DNA of 64,000 nt from NCBI GenBank assembly GCA_002413045.1, contig DHWF01000041.1, forward strand, positions 37,726 to 101,725, written 5' to 3'. Source of the DNA: Chloroflexi bacterium UBA5189. Its GTDB lineage: Bacteria > Chloroflexota > Limnocylindria > Limnocylindrales > CSP1-4. The notes below the pieces were generated by a model. It saw only the letters and a list, made by a program, of their open reading frames with translations. It had not been told where the DNA came from and did no database searches. The position numbers and the translations under genes were made by a program. Of the stretch, positions 1 to 5,376 are shown one piece after another; the first letter of the stretch is position 1; each line of letters begins with the position of its first letter.

Positions 1-1
1 C

Positions 2-82
2 AGCAACAACGTGCCAGGACCGGAGCTCGTCGGCCTCCGCGAAACTGTAGAGCCGGCGATGGCGCCGCATGTCGTCGAGTGA
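2..82 (+). CDS. C-terminal end of a cassette gene, cut by the window edge
   Basis: Only the last 26 codons of this frame lie in the window; they end in ...APHVVE and a TGA that is the first three bases of box A of the first 24-bp element. I chose this frame because it stays open to the edge and stops exactly where four other genes of the array stop; of the two other frames, one closes about 30 bases earlier and the other gives an arginine-rich product. Nothing can be said of function. It shows that the cassette array extends to the left of the window. Confidence 0.5.
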   Translation, partial: SNNVPGPELVGLRETVEPAMAPHVVE

Positions 83-102
83 CATTCCGCGACGCTGAGT
101 GA
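79..102 (+). repeat. Cassette-end element, copy 1
   Basis: TGACATT at 80, spacer CCGCGA, CGCT, tail GAGTGA; stop codons in all three frames. It supplies the TGA of the partial gene to its left. The next ATG lies three bases after it. Confidence 0.85.
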
Positions 103-105
103 ACG

Positions 106-429
106 ATGGCCACGACACCAGAAGCGCTCGAAGTATCGCTCGCCGAGTTGGCGGCGTTGCTGGACCGCTATCGAGAGCCGGCCTGGGCCGCGACAGTTCG
201 GCGAGTTGCAAGCCAAGCGGCCATGGCATGGTCCGCCGACGGACCGTCTGAGGCCGCACGCGTTGTCCTCGGGCTGTTCGAGGGCGGACTCGGCGGGTTC
301 GGCGACGTCGTTCTCGAAGAGGACGGACGCGTGGCGAGCGAAGCCCAGCGGCGTCTCGCTTCGTTGCAACACACCGTCTTCGAGCAGGCCCGCAACGCCC
401 TGTCCTCACGTGACATTCCCGCGCGCTGA
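106..429 (+). CDS. DUF6966-like small protein (cassette 1)
   Basis: A 107-residue soluble protein. The first half is helical (LAALLDRYREPAWAATVRR) and the middle has a glycine-rich LFEGGLGGFGDVVL motif, which resembles the DUF6966 family of short proteins often found among bacterial immunity-like genes; that assignment is from memory of the family pattern. The last six residues (RDIPAR) and the stop are encoded by the next element, so the tail was probably acquired from the array rather than from the original gene. The ATG lies three bases after the previous element and no Shine-Dalgarno sequence is visible, so translation may depend on coupling to the gene before it. Confidence 0.7.
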   Translation: MATTPEALEVSLAELAALLDRYREPAWAATVRRVASQAAMAWSADGPSEAARVVLGLFEGGLGGFGDVVLEEDGRVASEAQRRLASLQHTVFEQARNALSSRDIPAR

Positions 430-433
430 CTGA
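410..433 (+). repeat. Cassette-end element, copy 2
   Basis: TGACATT at 411, spacer CCCGCG, CGCT, tail GACTGA, preceded by CAC so that CACGTG is formed. Stops occur in all three frames; the CGCTGA stop ends cassette gene 1. Confidence 0.85.
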
Positions 434-479
434 AGATCGTGGACAAGCCAGCCGTGCTTGATCACGCCTCGCGGCGTGG

Positions 480-752
480 TTGGGCGTCGGCCGGAGCCCG
501 TTTCCACTCCGCGACGAAGCCGCAGTTCTCCAGACCTTTGGCGGTGACCACGGCGCAAAGCTTCTGGACGAGCTCCGTCAATGGGAGGACGACTTCTACG
601 GGCTACCGGCGACGGGGGCGCTGCCGCTGGCCGAGCTCGGACGTGGGCTCACGGTCGTGGAGCGAGCTGACTCGTTCCGCGAGCAGCATCCGGAAGCCTC
701 CGAAGCATCCGTGCGAGCGTTGTCATGGGCCTGCGGCTATGACAACCGATGA
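480..752 (+). CDS. Hypothetical acidic protein, probably frameshifted at its start (cassette 2)
   Basis: A 90-residue frame that looks like real protein from FPLRDEAAVLQTFGGDHGAK onward, with an acidic amphipathic middle (LLDELRQWEDDFYG). I do not recognise the family. The only in-frame start is a TTG at 480, 46 bases after the element, whereas other cassettes start 0 to 13 bases after it. A GTG at 439, five bases after the element, would fit the pattern but lies in a different frame. A one-base indel between 441 and 500 would join them. It is also the only cassette gene whose stop falls before, not inside, the element (13 bases upstream). Confidence 0.5.
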   Translation: MGVGRSPFPLRDEAAVLQTFGGDHGAKLLDELRQWEDDFYGLPATGALPLAELGRGLTVVERADSFREQHPEASEASVRALSWACGYDNR

Positions 753-764
753 TCCCGCCCTCAC

Positions 765-788
765 GTGACATTCACGAACGCTAACCGA
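765..788 (+). repeat. Cassette-end element, copy 3
   Basis: TGACATT at 766, spacer CACGAA, CGCT, tail AACCGA, the most divergent tail of the ten; the second stop is TAA instead of TGA. Preceded by CAC as in copies 2, 6 and 7. Confidence 0.8.
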
Positions 789-796
789 GCAGAATC

Positions 797-1159
797 ATGA
801 GCCTCGGCCGCCGTCTGAGCGACCTCGTGGCACTCGGTGCCGCATCCTTCAGCGTCGCCTACGGCACCTACCTTCTCGCGATTGGCCCCAATTCCCCCTA
901 CCTGACCCCGGAGGGCGTGGCGGGCACCATCCAGTCTCCGACCTTCGCCGGGGCAATACCACTGGGCATCGGGCTGCTTGCGATCTGGGCCGTGATCAAA
1001 CGCCGCACAGCCGGCCTCTGGGCAGCTGGCGCCCTCGCGCTGGCGTCCTCCGTGGTCTTCCTCTTCAGCTTCTCGCTGCCATTCGCCCTCATCGCCGCCT
1101 TTCTGCTCCTTGCGGCCGCGATGCGCACCGCGGCCACACATGACATTCGCCGACGCTGA
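797..1159 (+). CDS. Small four-helix membrane protein (cassette 3)
   Basis: 120 residues with hydrophobic segments near residues 10-27, 51-65, 72-92 and 94-110, so probably a four-pass inner-membrane protein, with a positively charged KRR at 67-69 between helices 2 and 3. No family is recognised. The C-terminal THDIRRR and the stop codon are encoded by element copy 4. The ATG lies eight bases after copy 3 and no clear ribosome binding site precedes it. A membrane protein of unknown role is a common type of cassette cargo, but the function here is open. Confidence 0.65.
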   Translation: MSLGRRLSDLVALGAASFSVAYGTYLLAIGPNSPYLTPEGVAGTIQSPTFAGAIPLGIGLLAIWAVIKRRTAGLWAAGALALASSVVFLFSFSLPFALIAAFLLLAAAMRTAATHDIRRR

Positions 1160-1163
1160 GCGA
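1140..1163 (+). repeat. Cassette-end element, copy 4
   Basis: TGACATT at 1141, spacer CGCCGA, CGCT, tail GAGCGA. Its final A is the first base of the next ATG, so element and gene overlap by one base. The CGCTGA stop ends cassette gene 3. Confidence 0.85.
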
Positions 1164-1471
1164 TGAAGTACCCGGATCGCGTGAGCGAGCTCTCGCAGAA
1201 GTCCTACGCCGCCTTGATCTACGACTCCGAGGAGGAGTACGAGGAGATCATTCAGGGGTTGAGCGCGGCACTCCAGGCTGACCCGGGCAACATGCACATC
1301 CTGAATAACCGAGCGGTTGCGTGCTGGGAGATTGGTCGCCTTGACCTGGCGATCTCGGACATTGATCTCGCCCTGACCTTATACCCGGACGACTCGATGC
1401 TCGTTGCTAATCGACGGCGATTTGGCGAGGCGGTCCAGAGTCTCGGCTCGAATGACATTCCGCGTCGCTGA
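1163..1471 (+). CDS. TPR-like repeat protein (cassette 4)
   Basis: 102 residues. Residues of about 28-85 read as two tetratricopeptide-like helical hairpins: ALQADPGNMHILNNRAVACW, then RLDLAISDIDLALTLYPDD, with the usual alanine and proline spacing. TPRs bind other proteins, so a binding or adaptor role is likely, but the partner is unknown. The tail SNDIPRR and the TGA come from element copy 5. The start ATG overlaps the end of copy 4, and the preceding gene stops four bases upstream, an arrangement suited to termination-reinitiation. Confidence 0.7.
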   Translation: MKYPDRVSELSQKSYAALIYDSEEEYEEIIQGLSAALQADPGNMHILNNRAVACWEIGRLDLAISDIDLALTLYPDDSMLVANRRRFGEAVQSLGSNDIPRR

Positions 1472-1475
1472 CTGA
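1452..1475 (+). repeat. Cassette-end element, copy 5
   Basis: TGACATT at 1453, spacer CCGCGT, CGCT, tail GACTGA. The last A begins the next ATG (1475), and a second in-phase-looking ATGAC repeat follows. Stops in all three frames. Confidence 0.85.
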
Positions 1476-2116
1476 TGACTGATGACCAGGTGGCAATGCC
1501 CCAAGTCGGCATCATCGGCGCGCGAGCCGACGAATATGCCGCGTTCGAGTCCCTATCCCGAGACTTTCATAGCGTCGGCGTCCTCCTTGGAGAGTTGCTA
1601 GTTCGACCATCGATCGATGAACCACAATCTGCCGATCCGGTTGCGGGAGCACTTTGGAGCGCCGCCGTGGTCGCATACGGGCGGTGCTTCAAGCAAGGGC
1701 GGCGGAAGGGGTTCATGAACCGCGTCGCTGTCGAGCCCGGGGACAAGGCATTCCACGGCTGGGTCCTAGCCATTCGGGACCAACACGTCGCTCATCTCGA
1801 TCAGAAGGGCGCCGGTGAGCAGTCACGGGTCATCGTGGCTCTCGACGGTCTCCACCAACGTGGCGCAGAGGGCGTGGTCCTGCTTTTCATGAGTCTCATT
1901 CATCCGGAACGAGCCGCGATCGAGGCTTTTCGCGGGGTAGCGGGCCGGCTGGAGGCTCAAACCCGGCGAGAGGCCGAACGCCTCGGCCGTCAAATCCTGG
2001 ACATTGCTCAGAGCATTCCAGCCGCCGAGCTATACGCCGCAAGCCGAACCGGTCGCGCCCTCCGGCTTGACCCAAAGCCCAGACCAGATGGCCCACGTGA
2101 CATTGATCGACGCTGA
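1475..2116 (+). CDS. Hypothetical protein with a HEPN-like helical pattern (cassette 5)
   Basis: 213 residues, the longest cassette product, apparently all-helical and soluble. Residues of about 60-110 contain AVVAYGRCFKQGRRKGF and then VLAIRDQHVAHLD. The spacing R-x5-H in IRDQHVAH resembles the R-x(4-6)-H motif of HEPN domains, many of which are RNases in toxin or defence systems, and the same LRDKHxAH pattern is common in uncharacterised HEPN-like proteins. That resemblance is weak without a profile search. The tail PRDIDRR and the stop come from element copy 6. An ATG at 1475 overlaps copy 5; another in-frame ATG follows at residue 8. Confidence 0.6.
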   Translation: MTDDQVAMPQVGIIGARADEYAAFESLSRDFHSVGVLLGELLVRPSIDEPQSADPVAGALWSAAVVAYGRCFKQGRRKGFMNRVAVEPGDKAFHGWVLAIRDQHVAHLDQKGAGEQSRVIVALDGLHQRGAEGVVLLFMSLIHPERAAIEAFRGVAGRLEAQTRREAERLGRQILDIAQSIPAAELYAASRTGRALRLDPKPRPDGPRDIDRR

Positions 2117-2120
2117 CTGA
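2097..2120 (+). repeat. Cassette-end element, copy 6
   Basis: TGACATT at 2098, spacer GATCGA, CGCT, tail GACTGA; preceded by CAC. One of two copies with a base other than C after TGACATT. Stops in all frames. Confidence 0.85.
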
Positions 2121-2133
2121 GGCACATTCGTTG

Positions 2134-2628
2134 ATGCATCGACTTGCTGGAGCGCTCCTTGCCGTCGTCGCGGTGGCGGCGTGCGCTGGAGATCCAGGTG
2201 GGATCCTCTTTCGAACCACGGTCGAAGCGCCGGACGGGTCCTATGCGCAGGAGGTGGTCCTCGGTGACCAGACGGGCCTCGTCACAGGCATCGAGCCAAC
2301 CGCATGGGACGGCCAGAGTGCGTTCGATCCTCCGTCCGTGGCAATCGACGAGCACGACCCCAGCACGCTCATCTTCCGGTGGAGCAACGGCGCCTGTGAC
2401 CGTCCCGCCATCTCGTTCTCCAGGTCTGGCGACCGGTTCGACCTACGTATCGACCCACGAGAGCAGTTCGGGTCGTGCACGGCGATCCTGCTGTTCCGTT
2501 CCATCCGGATCCACCTCACCGAGCCGATCACGCCCGACAATATCGACATCTGCTGCTCGGGGTCGGCCCAGCCTGCGACCGGCGTCGATCTCGCCCCACG
2601 CCTTCGCACAACGCCTGGGCTCACGTGA
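2134..2628 (+). CDS. Predicted lipoprotein (cassette 6)
   Basis: 164 residues from the ATG at 2134 (a TTG directly before it is in frame). The N-terminus MHRLAGALLAVVAVAACAGD is a type II signal peptide with a lipobox-like VAAC, so the mature protein would be anchored through a lipidated cysteine on the outer face of the cytoplasmic membrane. The remainder is beta-rich (RFDLRIDPREQFGSC) with paired cysteines, including an adjacent CC near residue 135. No family is recognised. It stops on the TGA of box A of copy 7 and so carries no element-encoded tail. Exported lipoproteins are known immunity proteins against secreted toxins, but that role is only a guess here. Confidence 0.65.
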   Translation: MHRLAGALLAVVAVAACAGDPGGILFRTTVEAPDGSYAQEVVLGDQTGLVTGIEPTAWDGQSAFDPPSVAIDEHDPSTLIFRWSNGACDRPAISFSRSGDRFDLRIDPREQFGSCTAILLFRSIRIHLTEPITPDNIDICCSGSAQPATGVDLAPRLRTTPGLT

Positions 2629-2648
2629 CATTCGCCGGCGCTGACTGA
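2625..2648 (+). repeat. Cassette-end element, copy 7
   Basis: TGACATT at 2626, spacer CGCCGG, CGCT, tail GACTGA; preceded by CAC. Box A supplies the stop of the lipoprotein gene. Stops in all frames. Confidence 0.85.
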
Positions 2649-2652
2649 GCAC

Positions 2653-3054
2653 ATGCCACATCACCTCGTTGAACCTATCCGGCTCGGGGGCCCTGGTCGG
2701 CCCAGAATCACGATTGGGCCCCCAAACTCGGGCCATGTCGGCATCGTCCTTGACGGCGTCTTCATCCAAGCTCACGACTCGATCATCGTCGAGGACGTCC
2801 CCGAAGCATTCTTCCGGGGCCTCGACCGTGACTGGCGCGGCTGGACGGGCGATCGGGGCTGGTCATCGATGGACGGCGGATGCAAGATCGGCGCTCGACA
2901 TGATGGGGTTGGTCACATCTCGGTCACCGTGTCGCTGCGTGGGCCAGGCATCGACAGGTCAGCCACCGAGCCGTGGTCCGCGAGCCTGACCGTGATCGTA
3001 GAGCCAGCCCAGCTCGCCTCCATTGCCGATCAGCTCGCCGCGTTTGTCGCATGA
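2653..3054 (+). CDS. DUF6228 family protein (cassette 7)
   Basis: 133 residues. The core AFFRGLDRDWRGWTGDRGW (about residues 53-71), followed by GARHDGVGHISVTV, a WSA segment and a hydrophobic C-terminal strand-helix, matches the pattern I know for DUF6228, a family scattered through actinobacterial and other genomes beside polymorphic-toxin and immunity-like genes. No catalytic site is evident. The ATG is four bases after element copy 7. The stop is the TGA of box A in copy 8. Confidence 0.75.
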   Translation: MPHHLVEPIRLGGPGRPRITIGPPNSGHVGIVLDGVFIQAHDSIIVEDVPEAFFRGLDRDWRGWTGDRGWSSMDGGCKIGARHDGVGHISVTVSLRGPGIDRSATEPWSASLTVIVEPAQLASIADQLAAFVA

Positions 3055-3074
3055 CATTCGCGAACGCTGAGCGA
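3051..3074 (+). repeat. Cassette-end element, copy 8
   Basis: TGACATT at 3052, spacer CGCGAA, CGCT, tail GAGCGA. Box A ends the DUF6228 gene. Confidence 0.85.
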
Positions 3075-3128
3075 GCCGACCGATGAGCGTCTGGATCCGA
3101 TCCGGCGAGGGTTACGCCTGGCATTCGG

Positions 3129-3527
3129 ATGAGCACTCTCGAGTATCGCGACGGTCTCCCGCGGGGTGAGTACGTCATGACCTGTGGCACACGCCTCCGT
3201 CTCCGCGACGGCTGGGAGGAGCGCCCGGCTGATGTGATTGGTCCGGACGACCAGCATCCCTCGTGTCGAACGCGTGCGATGCGCGAGGCACACTGGCAAG
3301 GGCGATGGACGGGCGGTCCACTCCAGGAAGTCGTGCGAGCGATCGCGGTCGAGGCTGCTCCGTGGCTTGAGGACGTCCGGATCGAAGGCCCGGAGTCTGT
3401 CGCCGAGGCAGGTCATGTCTTTACGCTTTACGCGTCGAATCTTGAGTACGGGGTGCTCGGGTCTGGAGCTCGATGGTCAGACGCGGCCGCTGACCTCGCG
3501 GCCAACATGGAAGTCGTCCAACCGTGA
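3129..3527 (+). CDS. Hypothetical protein, possibly frameshifted near its start (cassette 8)
   Basis: 132 residues, soluble, of no recognised family; residues 62-110 (PLQEVVRAIAVEAAPWLEDV...) look like an ordinary globular alpha/beta region. The in-frame ATG at 3129 lies 54 bases after the element, far from the 0-13 bases usual here. An ATG at 3083, eight bases after copy 8, begins a natural-looking 28-codon frame (MSVWIRSGEGYAWHSDEH) in another phase that ends near 3169. A single-base indel would join the two, so the original gene may have started at 3083. The stop is the TGA of box A in copy 9. Confidence 0.6.
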   Translation: MSTLEYRDGLPRGEYVMTCGTRLRLRDGWEERPADVIGPDDQHPSCRTRAMREAHWQGRWTGGPLQEVVRAIAVEAAPWLEDVRIEGPESVAEAGHVFTLYASNLEYGVLGSGARWSDAAADLAANMEVVQP

Positions 3528-3547
3528 CATTCCTCAACGCTCACTGA
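3524..3547 (+). repeat. Cassette-end element, copy 9
   Basis: TGACATT at 3525, spacer CCTCAA, CGCT, tail CACTGA. Box A ends cassette gene 8; the second TGA is lost here but the third is kept. Confidence 0.85.
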
Positions 3548-3549
3548 AC

Positions 3550-4134
3550 GTGAGCGATGACGTTCGCGGGTCCATCGCCTCGATCGAGGCAAGCCTCCGA
3601 CGACTGGAGCGGCCCGCGCTGGCCATGCTCAATCCCGGCGTCAAATCCGAAGCCGTCCGACCGAAGCTGGCAAGTCGCGGGCTGCACCCGTCGAGTGATC
3701 TCCTGGCTCTCTGGGAGTGGCGCGACGGAACCGGAGGGCCATCGGACGCCAAGCTCGGTGACCTCTGGCTCGTACCCGGCTTCTACCTGCTTTCGGTCGA
3801 TGACGCCACGAAGAACTTCGATGCCTTCCTGCAGAGCCCACGCTGGCAGTCGGGTTGGTTACCCATCCTCGCGGACGGCGGAGGGGATTTCATGGCCCTC
3901 GACTGCTCAAGTGGCGACCACCGGGGCGCGGTCTATCACTTCCGGATCGACCAACCCGAGCATCCGCTCGAATACCTAACCGTGGGCCAAATGCTGGCGA
4001 CTTACGCAGCGGCATTCCAACGCGGTGTCTTCCACATTGACCGTGATGGATTCTTCAACCTCGACTATGACGCCTTCGCCCAGCTCGCCGCCGACCTTAA
4101 CCCGACGGTCCCGTGGTGGAGGGACGACGCGTGA
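3550..4134 (+). CDS. SMI1/KNR4 (SUKH) superfamily protein (cassette 9)
   Basis: 194 residues from a GTG two bases after element copy 9. The N-terminal helix (SIEASLRRLERPALAML) precedes LALWEWRDGT and WLPILADGGGDFMALD, then GAVYHFRID and LTVGQMLATYAAAFQRG; this order of a W-x-W/R-D-G turn, a central sheet with a D-x-x-S/G segment and a C-terminal helix is that of SUKH-domain proteins. SUKH proteins are best known as immunity proteins that neutralise nuclease or other toxins of polymorphic and contact-dependent systems, acting in the cytoplasm by direct binding. No toxin gene is nearby. The stop is the TGA of box A in copy 10. Confidence 0.8.
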   Translation: MSDDVRGSIASIEASLRRLERPALAMLNPGVKSEAVRPKLASRGLHPSSDLLALWEWRDGTGGPSDAKLGDLWLVPGFYLLSVDDATKNFDAFLQSPRWQSGWLPILADGGGDFMALDCSSGDHRGAVYHFRIDQPEHPLEYLTVGQMLATYAAAFQRGVFHIDRDGFFNLDYDAFAQLAADLNPTVPWWRDDA

Positions 4135-4154
4135 CATTTACCAACGCTGACTGA
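4131..4154 (+). repeat. Cassette-end element, copy 10 (right end of the array)
   Basis: TGACATT at 4132, spacer TACCAA, CGCT, tail GACTGA. It ends the SUKH gene and is the last copy in the window; no cassette-like gene follows it, so this is the apparent right boundary of the array. Confidence 0.85.
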
Positions 4155-4212
4155 AGCGACTGAGACCTTGCCCGGGGTCCGCGGGCGAGTTCTCAGTTTC
4201 AGCATTGAAGGG

Positions 4213-4497
4213 TTACGGGGCGACCTGGAGCTGCGATGTCCCGATGAACGGCGGGATGAACCCTGGCAGGGTGAGGAACGAGCCGATCGTCCCGTGATCG
4301 TGGCCGGTCGTCGCCGGTACGGTGATGGTCGTCGGGAAGCCGCCGAGGCCGTTGAGTACCACGCCGGAGATCCTGATCCAGTCGTTACTGCTCCACCACG
4401 TGACGTTGCCATGGTCGCTGGTAGTGCCCAGCAGCCCAAATTGGACAGGTCTGCTCTCGCCATGCGCATGTGGCGCGAGCTGGCTGCGAGGAAACAC
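4213..4497 (-). pseudogene. Likely remnant of a secreted or surface protein
   Basis: A minus-strand frame of 94 codons whose last 75 residues read as beta-rich extracellular sequence (VTWWSSNDWIRISGVVLNG, then TTITVPATTGHDHGTIGSF). No signal peptide, ribosome binding site or plausible N-terminus is seen, and the first 20 residues look unlike protein, so it is probably the 3' part of a gene broken by a frameshift or deletion. It lies between the end of the cassette array and an intact secreted protein of the same general style. The rest of 4155-4715 shows no other gene. Confidence 0.35.
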
Positions 4498-4715
4498 GGC
4501 CGGCGCCGCGCGACGCCGTCAGAACCTGGCGAGCCAATCTCCGGTCCGCTCGTTCGCTGACGGCCTGACTCCTCTCGCGAATCGGACCTTGACGGGGGGA
4601 GATCGAACGTCGACGATCGGTGCGGGCTGGCGTCTATTGCTGAGTCGAGCGCACGTGGCGCGTGGGGGGATTTGCGGAGTAGTGGCCAGCACCGATGGTC
4701 ATTGAGGAGGTCCTT

Positions 4716-5204
4716 GTGGTTCGGAAGCGGCCGAGTGTCATCGGCGTGATCGTCGCTGTTGCGGCTGCGCTCCTGCTGGTTGCTGCACCGGTCGCCGCAA
4801 GGAATGAGGCCACCGCGCACTCATGCCAGCACGGCGGCTACCTGACGCTCCAACGTGCCGACGGCTCGACGTTCGCGTCGCAAAGCGACTGCGTTTCCTA
4901 CGGTGCGTCCGGCGGCATGCTCTACGCGCCGTCACTGGCGACGAGCCTGAACCCCGTCGAGCGTCTCCAGGTCGTGACCTACACGGTCCAGGGGTTCCAC
5001 GCATCCAGCACGGTCACGCTCACGTTCGTGACGCAAGGCGGAAACTCCCTGAACCCCCAGACACTCAGCACGGACGCGACCGGGACTGGCACCTGGACGG
5101 GGTATTACGACTTCGTCGCCTGTCCGAACGCGATCACCGTGACCGCAACCGACGCCAGCGGGGTCATGGCGTCACTGATCCAGACCCTGCTCTGCGCTCC
5201 ATAG
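4716..5204 (+). CDS. Secreted protein with an immunoglobulin-like beta domain
   Basis: 162 residues. I chose the GTG at 4716 because GAGGAGG (4704-4710) sits five bases upstream; an in-frame ATG at 4695 lies before that site. Residues 1-28 form a Sec signal peptide (RKR, then VIGVIVAVAAALLLVAAPVAA). The mature part has four cysteines, likely two disulfides, and a beta-sandwich-like run (TVTLTFVTQGGNSLNP... TGTWTGYYDF). Function is unknown. Several other small secreted proteins occur at 27.3-29.4 kb and 56.7 kb in this window. Confidence 0.75.
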   Translation: MVRKRPSVIGVIVAVAAALLLVAAPVAARNEATAHSCQHGGYLTLQRADGSTFASQSDCVSYGASGGMLYAPSLATSLNPVERLQVVTYTVQGFHASSTVTLTFVTQGGNSLNPQTLSTDATGTGTWTGYYDFVACPNAITVTATDASGVMASLIQTLLCAP

Positions 5205-5376
5205 TCCTCGACGCCATCGGCGCGCCCGGAACATCGCCATCGGCAACGCCGCGGGCGCTGTGAATCGGCCACTGTATGGTCGGTGATACGGGCTCGGCCT
5301 ACACTCCGGGCTGACGCGCGCCACACCCACCGTCGCTGCGTGCGTCTGCGGGACTCGCACGAGGAGCACTCCAGGC

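Larger units (their letters stand above)
79..4154 (+). repeat. Array of ten dispersed 24-bp elements, one at the end of every gene
   Basis: Ten same-orientation copies of a 24-bp element punctuate 4.1 kb. Box A is RTGACATT (TGACATT in 10/10), then exactly six variable bases, then CGCT (10/10), then a tail whose commonest form is GACTGA (5/10) and whose last two bases are GA in 10/10. Copy-to-copy distances are 331, 355, 375, 312, 645, 528, 426, 473 and 607 bp, and each interval holds one plus-strand gene. Six copies carry TGA in all three frames. The layout resembles integron gene cassettes, but the element lacks the paired R and L sites of attC. Its function is unknown; a recombination site or a translational coupling element are the main options. 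Confidence 0.9.

Noticed and set aside
79..433. The element as a promoter (TGACAT as a -35)
   Set aside because: No consistent -10 hexamer occurs 16-19 bases downstream in the ten copies.
79..4154. A classical integron with attC sites
   Set aside because: The repeats are only 24 bp, with no RYYYAAC/GTTRRRY pair and no consistent imperfect hairpin in the flanks; no integrase is near. The cassette-like layout remains, and an attC covariance scan would settle it.
79..4154. A CRISPR array
   Set aside because: The spacing between copies is 312-645 bp and variable, and the intervals are coding.
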